DNA from: Pseudonocardia ammonioxydans
GTDB lineage: Bacteria; Actinomycetota; Actinomycetes; Mycobacteriales; Pseudonocardiaceae
Direction of reading: 5' to 3'
Assembly (NCBI RefSeq): GCF_900115005.1
Contig: NZ_FOUY01000027.1
Location: 37,341-101,340, forward strand
DNA: 64,000 nt
The position numbers were made by a program, and so were the translations under genes. The notes beneath the pieces are model-generated. The model ran no database searches. It worked only from the letters and a program-made list of their open reading frames with translations, and was not told the DNA's origin. The stretch's first letter is position 1; the number at the start of each line of letters is the position of its first letter. Below, piece after piece: positions 16,535-25,890 of the stretch.

Positions 16535-17709
16535 ACCGGGTGGCCGCCACGATCGCGCTGGTCGCCCGGCGCGAGGTGAGCACGCAGGTCCGCTCGCGGA
16601 CGTTCGTGATCGGCCTGGTGCTGATGCTGGCCGTGTTCGGCGGCTACGGCGCGGTGTTCGCGTTCGTGGGGTCGCAGACGTCCGAGGCGTCGCTGGTGCT
16701 CGACGGGCAGGCCCACGAGCTCCGCGAGGATCTCCGGTCCGCCGCGGACCGGCAGGGCCTCCAGCTCACGCTGACCGAGGCCGGCAACCGGGCCACCGCG
16801 GAGTCCATGGTCCGCGGCGGCGAGGCGGACGCGATGCTCACCGGGGGCTTCGGCACGTTCCAGCTCGTCGGCCGCGACGACGTCGGCGCCGGCCTGCGCA
16901 CCCTGGTGACCGGGGTCGTCGAGCAGCGGGCCGTGACCGACGCGCTGAGCGCGGCGGGCGCCGACCCGGACCGGGTCAGCGCGCTGTCCGGGGTCGGGAT
17001 CCGCACGCTCGAACCGGCCGACCCCGAACGCGGGCAGCGGATCGCCATCGCGCTGGCCGTGACGTTCCTGCTGTTCTTCTCGGTCACCGCCTACGGCGCC
17101 GCCGTCGCCCAGGGCGTGGTCGAGGAGAAGTCGGGCCGGGTCGTCGAGCTGCTGCTGGCCACGATCCCCGCGACCCAGCTGCTGGCCGGGAAGATCGTCG
17201 GGCTGGGCCTGGTCGGGCTGCTGCAGCTGCTGATCCTGGGGGCCGTCGGGACGGTGGTCGCGCTGGCCACCGGCCTGCTCGCGGTACCGGCGGTGCTGGC
17301 CGGGACGCTGCTGTCCGCCGTCGTCTGGTACCTCGTCGGCTTCTTCCTCTTCGCGACGCTCTACGCCGCGGCCGGGGCACTGGTGTCCCGGCAGGAGGAA
17401 CTGCAGTCGGTGACCGCCCCGGTCGCGGTCCCGCTCCTGGTGCCGCTCCTGCTGGCCGTCGCCGTGCTGCCGACGGACCCGCACAACACCGTGACCACGG
17501 TGCTGTCCTACGTGCCGTTCTTCTCCCAGACCCTGATGCCCGCCCGCACCGCGCTCGGCGCCGCGGCCTGGTGGGAGGTGCTGATCGCGCTCGCCCTCGC
17601 ACTCGCCGCACTCGTCGGCATGGTGCTGCTGTCGGCACGGGTCTACCGCAACTCGGTCCTGCGCACCGGCGCCCGGGTGGGCTGGCGGGAAGCGCTGAAG
17701 CGCCCGTGA
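16531..17709 (+). CDS. ABC-2 type permease (NatB/YhaP-like)
   Basis: A 392-residue permease with an N-terminal helix ('FVIGLVLMLAVFGGYGAVFAFV'), a large extracytoplasmic domain (about residues 45-165), and a C-terminal membrane domain of five or six helices including 'VVEEKSGRVVELLLATIPATQLLAGK', the ABC-2 coupling motif. This topology is that of NatB-type Na+ or peptide exporters. The start is ATG 16531 in a 4-bp overlap with the ATPase gene. The stop codon lies inside the left arm of a 23-bp inverted repeat. Confidence 0.9.
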   Translation: MNRVAATIALVARREVSTQVRSRTFVIGLVLMLAVFGGYGAVFAFVGSQTSEASLVLDGQAHELREDLRSAADRQGLQLTLTEAGNRATAESMVRGGEADAMLTGGFGTFQLVGRDDVGAGLRTLVTGVVEQRAVTDALSAAGADPDRVSALSGVGIRTLEPADPERGQRIAIALAVTFLLFFSVTAYGAAVAQGVVEEKSGRVVELLLATIPATQLLAGKIVGLGLVGLLQLLILGAVGTVVALATGLLAVPAVLAGTLLSAVVWYLVGFFLFATLYAAAGALVSRQEELQSVTAPVAVPLLVPLLLAVAVLPTDPHNTVTTVLSYVPFFSQTLMPARTALGAAAWWEVLIALALALAALVGMVLLSARVYRNSVLRTGARVGWREALKRP

Positions 17710-17750
17710 GTGGTTTTCGCGGCTGGAGCCGCGAAAACCACTCACGGGCG
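17701..17750. terminator. Perfect 23-bp inverted repeat overlapping both convergent stop codons
   Basis: The 50-bp element has two exact 23-bp arms around TGGA. The left arm begins CGCCCGTGAGTGGTTTTC. The arms contain the stop codon of the ABC permease (17707-17709) and of the photolyase (17742-17744). It serves as a compact bidirectional terminator with T/A runs inside the stem. Its sharp sequence suggests a REP-like dispersed element. Confidence 0.88.
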
Positions 17751-19136
17751 GCGGGCCGCCTTCACGGCCTCGTAGCGGTCCAGGGACTCCCGGCGCTCGG
17801 TCCGGTGGTCGACCATCGGCTCCGGGTAGCCCTCCGGGATGCCGTCACGCAGCTTCCACGGCTGGTGCACGGCCTTGCCCGGCACATCGGCGAGCTCGGG
17901 CACCCAGCGGCGCACGTAGTCGCCGTCGGGATCGAATCGCTCCCCCTGGGTGATCGGGTTGAAGATCCGGAAGTACGGCGAGGCGTCGGTCCCCGAGCCG
18001 GCCGTCCACTGCCAGCCGTGCTGGTTGGAGGCCAGGTCGCCGTCGACGAGGTACTGCATGAAGTGCCGCGCACCCCACCACCACGGCAGGTGCAGGTCCT
18101 TGACCAGGAACGACGCGACGACCATCCGCAGCCGGTTGTGCATCCACGCCTCGGCGCGCAGCTGGCGCATCCCGGCGTCGACGATCGGGAACCCGGTGCG
18201 CCCCTGCGTCCAGCGGTCGAGGTCGGCGTAGGCGTCGGAGTCGGTGCGCAGCGGGAGGTGGTCGAAGGCCGTGTCGTAGTTCCGCCGGGCCGAGTCCGGG
18301 CGCCGGTACAGGACGTCGGCGTAGAACTCCCGCCACGCGATCTCCGTGCGGAAGGCGCGCACCGAGTCGCCCCGGCGCTCGCCGAGGTCGGCCAGCAGCG
18401 TGCGCGGGTGCACGCAGCCGTACTTGAGATAGGGCGACATCCCGGACGTGTCGTGCTTCGCGGGCAGGTCCCGGTCGCCCTCGTAGTCGTGCAGGCCCTC
18501 GTCGAGGAAGTCCGACCACCGCTGCACGGCGGCCCGCTCCCCCGGTTCGGGCAGCGTCGAGTCGCACGGTTCGTCGCCGGGGACCGGCACCGCACGCGGG
18601 CCACCGTCGACCGTGGACGGGTCGACCCAGCTGCAGGACGACGCGGACGTGCGGGCCGGAGCCCGCCAGCCGTGATCTGCCCAGGCCCGGCTGAACGGGG
18701 TGAACACCTTGAACGGGCCGCCCTCGCCCTTCTCCACCCGGCCGGGGGCGACGGCATACGGCGAACCGGTCCGGATCAGCTCCGCGCCGGCATCGGCGAG
18801 GGCCTTCTCCACCCGCTCGTCGCGCTCGAGGCCGTAGGGCCCGAAGTCGGCGGCGATGTGCACCGTCCCGGCCCCGGCCGCCGTCGCCACCTGCGGGACG
18901 ACCTCGGCCGGGTCGCCACGCACCACGAGCAGGTTCCCGCCGAGCGCCGCGTCGAGCTCGCGCAGACAGCCGTACAGGAAGTTCGTCCGCGCCGCGCCGG
19001 ACGGGCCGAGCAGCGCCGGGTCCAGGACGAACAGCGCCAGCGCCCGGTCCGCGGCGTCGGCGGCGGCGAGGAACGTGGGCTGGTCGGCGACCCGCAGGTC
19101 ACGCCGGAACCAGACGACGGCGGTGCTCGAAGCCAT
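17742..19136 (-). CDS. phr: Deoxyribodipyrimidine photolyase (CPD class I)
   Basis: A 464-residue photolyase that uses FADH- and light to split cyclobutane pyrimidine dimers. The N-terminal antenna Rossmann domain starts 'AVVWFRRDLRVADQ'. The FAD domain contains 'TSGMSPYLKYGCVHPRTLL', 'TGFPIVDAGMRQLRAEAWMHNR', 'LRMVVASFLVKDLHLPW' and 'FMQYLVDGDLASNQHGWQW', with the conserved Trp and Asn. C-terminal 'FRIFNPITQGERFDPDGDYVRRW' is diagnostic. Starts at ATG 19136. Monocistronic and convergent with the ABC exporter. Confidence 0.96.
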   Translation of the reverse strand: MASSTAVVWFRRDLRVADQPTFLAAADAADRALALFVLDPALLGPSGAARTNFLYGCLRELDAALGGNLLVVRGDPAEVVPQVATAAGAGTVHIAADFGPYGLERDERVEKALADAGAELIRTGSPYAVAPGRVEKGEGGPFKVFTPFSRAWADHGWRAPARTSASSCSWVDPSTVDGGPRAVPVPGDEPCDSTLPEPGERAAVQRWSDFLDEGLHDYEGDRDLPAKHDTSGMSPYLKYGCVHPRTLLADLGERRGDSVRAFRTEIAWREFYADVLYRRPDSARRNYDTAFDHLPLRTDSDAYADLDRWTQGRTGFPIVDAGMRQLRAEAWMHNRLRMVVASFLVKDLHLPWWWGARHFMQYLVDGDLASNQHGWQWTAGSGTDASPYFRIFNPITQGERFDPDGDYVRRWVPELADVPGKAVHQPWKLRDGIPEGYPEPMVDHRTERRESLDRYEAVKAARRP

Positions 19137-19210
19137 GCCGCAGGACGTTAACGGCGCCCCGCCCCCGCCGCGCGTCGTCGGAGTCGCCGGGCGCCGGCCC
19201 GCAACGGCGA

Positions 19211-19244
19211 ACGGCCCCGCCGGAACCGGGTCCGGCGGGGCCGT
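19211..19244. terminator. Hairpin terminator after gltA
   Basis: Perfect 14-bp arms ACGGCCCCGCCGGA / TCCGGCGGGGCCGT with loop ACCGGG, downstream (minus strand) of the citrate synthase gene and just upstream of phr. Confidence 0.8.
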
Positions 19245-19260
19245 CGCGGGAGCAAGCTCC

Positions 19261-19322
19261 GCTCAGTGTCGATGTTCGCTCCGCAAGCGTCGCTCAGTGC
19301 CGATGTTCGCTCCGCAAGCGTC
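19261..19322. repeat. 31-bp tandem duplication at the 3' end of gltA
   Basis: Two 31-bp copies (19261-19291 and 19292-19322) differ at one base. A third truncated start (GCTCAGCG) continues into the gltA stop codon, so the duplicated unit begins with a copy of the gene's own terminal bases. Confidence 0.85.
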
Positions 19323-19324
19323 GC

Positions 19325-20635
<1,311 letters not shown>

Positions 20636-20724
20636 GTGGAGGTTCCCTCTCACAGCTGGAATCAATCGGGTCTCGCGCACACGCTAGTCCGCCGGACCGG
20701 ATACGCAGAACGCGGCGACAAGAG

Positions 20725-22239
20725 TCACCCCGCAGTACCGCCCGCGACCGGTCCGCGGTAGCGCAGGAACTCCGGGAAGCGCCACACCACGACCAGCGTC
20801 CCGACGATCACCGCGAGCCCGCCGAGGGTCGCGGTCAGCCCCGGGCCGACCGCCTCCGCGGTCGGCCCGTGCCACAGGTCGGCCAGCCGGGGGCCGCCGG
20901 CGACGACGACGATGAACACCCCCTGCATCCGGCCGCGCATCTCGTCGGTCGCGACCGTCTGCAGCATCGAGGACCGGTACACCGAGCTGACCAGGTCACC
21001 GGCGCCGGCGACGGCCAGCGCCAGCACCGCCAGGAACAGCGACCCGGTGAGGCCGAAGACGGCGACGCCGCCGCCCCACACGCAGATCGCGACGACGACG
21101 GCCACACCCTGCCGCCGCACCCGCTGCAGCCAGCCCGACAGCACCCCGCCGGCCACCATGCCCAGCGGGATCGCCGCGAACAGCAGCCCCTGCTCGATGC
21201 CGCCCTCGGCCGAGCCGCCGAACGTCGTCGCGGCCATCTCCGGGAACACCACCCGCGGCATCCCGAAGCCCATCGCGATCACGTCGACCAGGAACGACAC
21301 CAGCAGGATCCGGTGCATGCCGACGTAGCGGAAGCCGTCGACCACGGCCCGCAGGCCGACCTTCTGCCGGTTGCCGCCGTCGGCGGGGGCCGAGCTGGGC
21401 AGCGGCGGCAGCCGCCAGGTCGCCCACAGCGTCGCGAGCAGCGCGATCGCGTCGATCAGGTAGAGCGTGGCCAGCCCGATCAGCGGGATCAGGATCCCGG
21501 CGAGCAGCGGCCCGAGCACCGCCCCGACCTGCACGACGGTCATGTTCAGCGCGTTCGCCGCGGGCAGCTGGTCGGGCGGGATCAGCCGCGGGATGACGGC
21601 GCTGCGGGTCGGCTGGTTCATCGCCAGCATCGCCGACTGGAGCGCGAACAGCACCAGCACGAACCAGACGTCGCCGGTTCCGGACGCCGCCACCACCCAC
21701 AGCGCCAGCGAGGTCAGCGCGATGCCCGAGCCGGTGAACAGCAGCATCACGCGGCGGTCGACGGCGTCGGCGATCGCACCGCCCCACAGCCCGAACACCA
21801 CGAGCGGGACCAGGCCGAACAGGCCGGTCAGCCCGACGTACGCCGAGGACCCGGTGAGCTCGTAGATCTGGATCGGGACGGCGACGACCGAGAGCTGCGC
21901 CCCGATGACGGTGACGATCCCGGCCAGCCAGAGCCGGCGGTAGGCCGGTGTCCGCAGCGGGGTCGTGTCGGCGAACGTCGACCGCACCAGGCCGGTCAGC
22001 CGTGCGGTCAGCGACCGGACCCGCGCGGTGGGGGCACCGGCCGTGGTCGTGGCCGTGTCCGCGTGGGCGGCAGTGTGGCCCGCCCCGTGGTCGGCCCCGT
22101 GACCGGCTCCGTGGCCTGCGGTGCGTGCGGTCGTCTCCTCCGCGGTGGTCTCGTTCAGCACGGGTCGCGTCGGCGAGTCCCGGTCCGGGCCCGGCACGGG
22201 TCGGGTGGGCCCGTCACCAGGATCGTTGCGCATGCTCAC
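20725..22239 (-). CDS. MFS exporter with His/Gly-rich N-terminus
   Basis: A 504-residue MFS_3/enterobactin-exporter-like (EntS/multidrug) transporter with twelve predicted helices. Motifs include 'LFGLVPLVVFGLWGGAIADAVDRRVMLL' (motif A region) and 'NQPTRSAVIPRLIPPDQLPAANAL', which is typical of this subfamily. The first 90 residues are cytoplasmic and low-complexity, with a 'GHGAGHGADHGAGHTAAH' run that could bind metal ions. The start GTG 22239 or the ATG two codons later are both possible. The next gene on this strand, gltA, begins 90 bp further on. Substrate unknown. Confidence 0.85.
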   Translation of the reverse strand: MSMRNDPGDGPTRPVPGPDRDSPTRPVLNETTAEETTARTAGHGAGHGADHGAGHTAAHADTATTTAGAPTARVRSLTARLTGLVRSTFADTTPLRTPAYRRLWLAGIVTVIGAQLSVVAVPIQIYELTGSSAYVGLTGLFGLVPLVVFGLWGGAIADAVDRRVMLLFTGSGIALTSLALWVVAASGTGDVWFVLVLFALQSAMLAMNQPTRSAVIPRLIPPDQLPAANALNMTVVQVGAVLGPLLAGILIPLIGLATLYLIDAIALLATLWATWRLPPLPSSAPADGGNRQKVGLRAVVDGFRYVGMHRILLVSFLVDVIAMGFGMPRVVFPEMAATTFGGSAEGGIEQGLLFAAIPLGMVAGGVLSGWLQRVRRQGVAVVVAICVWGGGVAVFGLTGSLFLAVLALAVAGAGDLVSSVYRSSMLQTVATDEMRGRMQGVFIVVVAGGPRLADLWHGPTAEAVGPGLTATLGGLAVIVGTLVVVWRFPEFLRYRGPVAGGTAG

Positions 22240-22288
22240 CGGCTCAGGTGTACACGGCGGGACGGTCGTGGCGCCTCGGGGTCACCCC

Positions 22289-22942
22289 CTACGGGGCGAG
22301 CCGGCGCACGGACCAGCTGTCGTCGTGACCGGCGTCGAACCGCAGACGGTCGTGCATGCGGTCCTCCCGCCCCTGCCAGAACTCGACCTGCCACGGCACG
22401 ATCCGCCAGCCGCCCCAGTGCGGCGGGCGCGGGATCCGCTCGACCCCGTCGAACCGCGCCGTGATGCCGGCCAGTGCCTGGTCCAGGGCGGTACGCGCCC
22501 CGACGACCGTCGACTGGGCCGACGCCCACGCCCCCAGCTGGGAGCCGCGGGGGCGCAGCGCCCAGTAGGCGTCGGACTGGGCCTCCGAACAGCGCTCGAC
22601 CCGGCCGGCCAGCTGGACCTGACGCTGCAGGTCGTACCAGGGGAAGGTCACCGCGGCGACCCGCGTGCGGTTCAGGTCGTGGCTCTTCGCGGACGTGTAG
22701 TTGGTGTAGAAGACGATCCCGCCCGCGTCGAGCCCCTTGCAGAGCACCGTGCGCGACGACGGCACGCCGTCGGGGTCGGCGGTGGCCAGCACCATCGCGT
22801 TCGGCTCGGCGAGCCCGGCCTCGCGGGCCTGCTCCAGCCAGGCGGCGAGCTGCTCGTGCCAGGTCGGGGCCAGATCCGCGACGTCGAACGGGTGAGCGGT
22901 GTAGTCGGTCCGCATCCGCTCCAGGGCCGGTGCGTCGGTCAT
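22289..22942 (-). CDS. pdxH: Pyridoxamine 5'-phosphate oxidase
   Basis: A 217-residue FMN enzyme that oxidises PNP/PMP to pyridoxal 5'-phosphate. Family blocks: 'EPNAMVLATADPDGVPSSRTVLCKG', 'FYTNYTSAKSHDL', 'AAVTFPWYDLQRQVQLAGRVER', 'YWALRPRGSQLGAWASAQS', and the C-terminal 'VEFWQGREDRMHDRLRF'. The start is ATG 22942 with a GGGGAA-type site. PLP supply fits nearby SerC, a PLP enzyme. Divergent from the second citrate synthase gene. Confidence 0.95.
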   Translation of the reverse strand: MTDAPALERMRTDYTAHPFDVADLAPTWHEQLAAWLEQAREAGLAEPNAMVLATADPDGVPSSRTVLCKGLDAGGIVFYTNYTSAKSHDLNRTRVAAVTFPWYDLQRQVQLAGRVERCSEAQSDAYWALRPRGSQLGAWASAQSTVVGARTALDQALAGITARFDGVERIPRPPHWGGWRIVPWQVEFWQGREDRMHDRLRFDAGHDDSWSVRRLAP

Positions 22943-23158
22943 GGGTTCCCCTTCCCCGCTGGTGTGGCTGCGACCGACGGTATGCGGCACCCCATCGGCC
23001 GTACACCCGCCGAACGGTCCTCCCGGCCGATCCCGGCGCCCGGTGCGGGACCGCTCCCGTTGCCGATCACCGTGACCGATCACACCGCACGGCCGCGTTG
23101 CCCGGCCGTGCCGCCCGGAGGAGGGTGACCGGCGACAAGGCGAGTCGAAGGAGACCCG

Positions 23159-24298
23159 GTGACCGAATCCCCCGCCCACGAGGTCCCGCCGCCCCCGCCG
23201 GGGTTCAGGTCGGGCCTGGAGGGGCACGTCGCGTTCCGCACCGAGATCGCCGAGCCGGACAAGGACGGCGGGGCGCTGCGCTACCGCGGCGTCGACCTCT
23301 CCGACCTCGCCGGCACGGTCACCTTCGGCGACGTCTGGGCGCTGCTGGTCGACGGCCGCTTCGGGCAGGGCCTGCCGCCGGCCGAGCCGTTCCCGATCCC
23401 GGTGCACACCGGCGACGTGCGGGTGGACGTCCAGGCCGCGCTCGCGATGCTGGCGCCCTACTGGGGCTACCGCCCGCTGCTCGACATCGACGACGCCGAG
23501 GCCCGCGACAACCTGGCCCGTGCCTCGGTGATGGCGCTGTCCTACGTGGCGCAGTCCGCCCGCGGCATCGGCGTCCCGGCCGTGCCGCAGGCCCGCATCG
23601 ACGAGAGCTCCACGATCACCGAGCGGTTCATGACCCGCTGGCGGGGCGAGCCGGACCCGCGGCACGTCGCGGCCGTCGACGCCTACTGGGTCTCCGCCGC
23701 CGAGCACGGCATGAACGCCTCGACCTTCACCGCCCGCGTCATCGCCTCGACCGGGGCCGACGCCGCCGCCTCGCTGTCCGGGGCGATCGGTGCCATGTCC
23801 GGCCCGCTGCACGGCGGCGCGCCCGCCCGGGTGCTCCCGATGATCGACGAGGTCGAGCGGACCGGCGACGCCGCGGCACTGGTCACCGGCATCCTGGACC
23901 GCAAGGAGAAGCTGATGGGCTTCGGCCACCGGGTGTACCGGGCCGAGGACCCGCGGGCCCGCGTCCTGCGGCGCACCTGCCAGGAACTGGACGCACCCCG
24001 CTTCGAGGTGGCCGCCGAGCTGGAGCGGGCCGCGCTGTCGATCCTGCGCGAGCGCCGCCCGGACCGGCCGATCGAGACGAACGTCGAGTTCTGGGCCGCG
24101 GTCGTGCTCGACTTCGCCGAGGTGCCGCCGCACATGATGCCCGCGATGTTCACCTGCGCCCGTACCGCCGGCTGGTCCGCGCACATCATGGAGCAGAAGC
24201 GCGAGGGCAAGCTCGTCCGTCCGTCCGCGCAGTACATCGGGCCGGGCCCGCGCAACCCCGCTGACGTCGACGGCTGGACCGCCGCCGTCACGCACTGA
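23159..24298 (+). CDS. citA: Second citrate synthase (CitA-type citrate synthase 2)
   Basis: A 379-residue shorter citrate synthase paralogue, as found in actinobacteria beside gltA. Blocks: 'AEHGMNASTFTARVIAST', 'GPLHGGAPARVLPMI', the active-site His in 'MGFGHRVYRAEDPRAR', and 'NVEFWAAVVLDFAEVP', where Glu stands at the position of the usual catalytic Asp (NVDF). It may be a citrate or 2-methylcitrate synthase, or a regulated isozyme. Starts at GTG 23159 behind GAAGGAGA. Divergent from pdxH. Confidence 0.9.
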   Translation: MTESPAHEVPPPPPGFRSGLEGHVAFRTEIAEPDKDGGALRYRGVDLSDLAGTVTFGDVWALLVDGRFGQGLPPAEPFPIPVHTGDVRVDVQAALAMLAPYWGYRPLLDIDDAEARDNLARASVMALSYVAQSARGIGVPAVPQARIDESSTITERFMTRWRGEPDPRHVAAVDAYWVSAAEHGMNASTFTARVIASTGADAAASLSGAIGAMSGPLHGGAPARVLPMIDEVERTGDAAALVTGILDRKEKLMGFGHRVYRAEDPRARVLRRTCQELDAPRFEVAAELERAALSILRERRPDRPIETNVEFWAAVVLDFAEVPPHMMPAMFTCARTAGWSAHIMEQKREGKLVRPSAQYIGPGPRNPADVDGWTAAVTH

Positions 24299-24416
24299 GC
24301 CCCGGCCTCCGGGCTCGCCGGCCTCCCGAGCCCCGGGCACTCGAGCCCGAGCCCCGAACGCCGAGCCCGGAGCCCCCGAGGCCCGAGCCCCGAGGGGCAC
24401 CCTCGTAGCGCCCTGT

Positions 24417-24439
24417 GCCCCGAGGGGCCCCCTCGGGGC
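24417..24439. terminator. Palindromic hairpin after citA
   Basis: A perfect 11-bp inverted repeat (GCCCCGAGGGG arms) around a single central C. It sits in the 233-bp low-complexity gap between the convergent citA and MFS genes. That gap is otherwise made of degenerate GAGCCC-type repeats (24299-24400). Confidence 0.65.
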
Positions 24440-24531
24440 GGTGCGCACGGCGCCCGGGGCAGTGCGGGCCACGCCTACCCGACGGGCCGGGCGCGGGGTC
24501 GACGGGACACCCGATCGTGATCGTTGTCCGA

Positions 24532-25818
24532 TCAGCCGGCGGGCGCGGGCTCCGGTGCCCGCCGGCGACGGATCGCCAGGGACAGCCCGGCGGCGACCAG
24601 GCACAGCACCGCACCGCCGTACCACGCCGCGTCGTAGCTGCCCAGCGCGTCGCGGACGACCCCGGCGGTCAGCGCCGCGAACGCCGCCCCGATCTGGTGC
24701 GCGGCGAAGATCCAGCCGAACACGACCGCCGAGCGGGCCCCGAACGCCTCGCGGGCCAGCGCCATCGTCGGTGGCACGGTGGCCACCCAGTCCAGGCCGT
24801 AGAACACGACGAACGCGAGCATGCTGGCGTTCAGGTCGGTCCCGAACAGCGGTGGCAATGCGAACAGCGACACCCCGCGCAACGCGTAGTAGGCGCCCAA
24901 CAGCAGGCGCGGGTCGATCCGGTCGGTGAGCCAGCCGGAGCAGACGGTGCCGACCAGATCGAAGACCCCGACCACGGCCAGCAGGGACGCGGCCGTCGTC
25001 GCGGGCATGCCGTGGTCGTGCGCGGCCGGCACGAAGTGCGACTGGACCAGCCCCGCGGTCGTCGCACCGCAGATGAAGAAGCCGACAGCGAGCAGCCAGA
25101 ACGTCCGGGTGCCCGCGGCGTCGCGCAGCGCGCGCACGGCGAGCGCGGCCGCCCCCGAACGCTGGGGCACGACGACGTCGGCCTCGCTCCCGCCGTACGG
25201 GAGCACCCCGGCGTCGGCCGGGTGGTCGCGCAGGAACAGCAGTACCACCGGCACGACGGCGAGCGCCGCCCCCGCCGTGACCAGCGCCGCCGGGCGCCAC
25301 CCGCCGGACTCGACGACGGCCGCGACCAGCGGGAGGAACACCAGCTGCCCGGTCGCGGTCGCCGCGGTCAGGATCCCGGACACCAGCCCGCGCCGGGCCA
25401 CGAACCAGCGGTTCACCACCGTCGCGACCAGCGCCATCGCCATCGACCCGGTCCCGAGCCCGACGACCACGCCCCACAGCAGCACCAGCTGCCAGACCGC
25501 CGTCATGAACACGGTCGCCCCGGCGCCGGCCGCGACGAGCAGCAGCGCGCAGCTCACCACCCGCCGCACGCCGAAGCGCTCCATCAGCGCGGCCGCGAAC
25601 GGCGCGGTGACGCCGAACAGCGTCAGGTTCACCGCGAGGGCGAACGAGATCGTCCCGATCGACCAGCCGAACTCGGCGTGCAGCGGCTCGACCAGGACGC
25701 CCGGTGTGGACCGGAACCCGGCCGCGCCGAGCAGCGCGAGGAACGTCGCCCCCGCCGCCCACCAGGCCGGGTGCACCCGGCGTTCACGTCCCGCTGCGCG
25801 CGGGGGTGCGTGCGTCAT
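24532..25818 (-). CDS. MFS transporter (OFA/oxalate-formate antiporter-like)
   Basis: A 428-residue twelve-helix MFS protein. The opening 'HPAWWAAGATFLALLGAAGFRSTPGVLVEPLHAEFGW' and the mid-protein 'VNRWFVARRGLVSGILTAATATGQLVFLPL' are typical of the monocarboxylate/OFA branch, and 'YGLDWVATVPPTMALAREAFG' supports it. The start ATG 25818 is chosen because upstream in-frame sequence overlaps the divergent regulator. It is divergent from a GlxA-type activator across about 70 bp with an inverted repeat, which suggests inducible uptake or efflux of a small acid or aldehyde. Confidence 0.87.
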   Translation of the reverse strand: MTHAPPRAAGRERRVHPAWWAAGATFLALLGAAGFRSTPGVLVEPLHAEFGWSIGTISFALAVNLTLFGVTAPFAAALMERFGVRRVVSCALLLVAAGAGATVFMTAVWQLVLLWGVVVGLGTGSMAMALVATVVNRWFVARRGLVSGILTAATATGQLVFLPLVAAVVESGGWRPAALVTAGAALAVVPVVLLFLRDHPADAGVLPYGGSEADVVVPQRSGAAALAVRALRDAAGTRTFWLLAVGFFICGATTAGLVQSHFVPAAHDHGMPATTAASLLAVVGVFDLVGTVCSGWLTDRIDPRLLLGAYYALRGVSLFALPPLFGTDLNASMLAFVVFYGLDWVATVPPTMALAREAFGARSAVVFGWIFAAHQIGAAFAALTAGVVRDALGSYDAAWYGGAVLCLVAAGLSLAIRRRRAPEPAPAG

Positions 25819-25855
25819 GCACCGAGCAAAGCACCGGGACGGGCGCCGACGACAG

Positions 25856-25890
25856 TGGCCGAAGCGACCACATGTGCAAAAATTCGGCCA
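25856..25890. promoter_or_regulatory. Inverted repeat TGGCCGAA-N19-TTCGGCCA between MFS and glxA-type genes
   Basis: Perfect 8-bp arms separated by 19 bp of AT-rich sequence. The right arm ends on the A of the regulator's ATG. Centre spacing of about 27 bp suits two helical turns and an AraC-family dimer. Autoregulation is inferred. Confidence 0.6.

Noticed and set aside
22943..25762. Very long open frame continuing upstream of pdxH
   Set aside because: The part upstream of ATG 22942 is antisense to the second citrate synthase and MFS genes. Stop codons are simply rare at this GC content.
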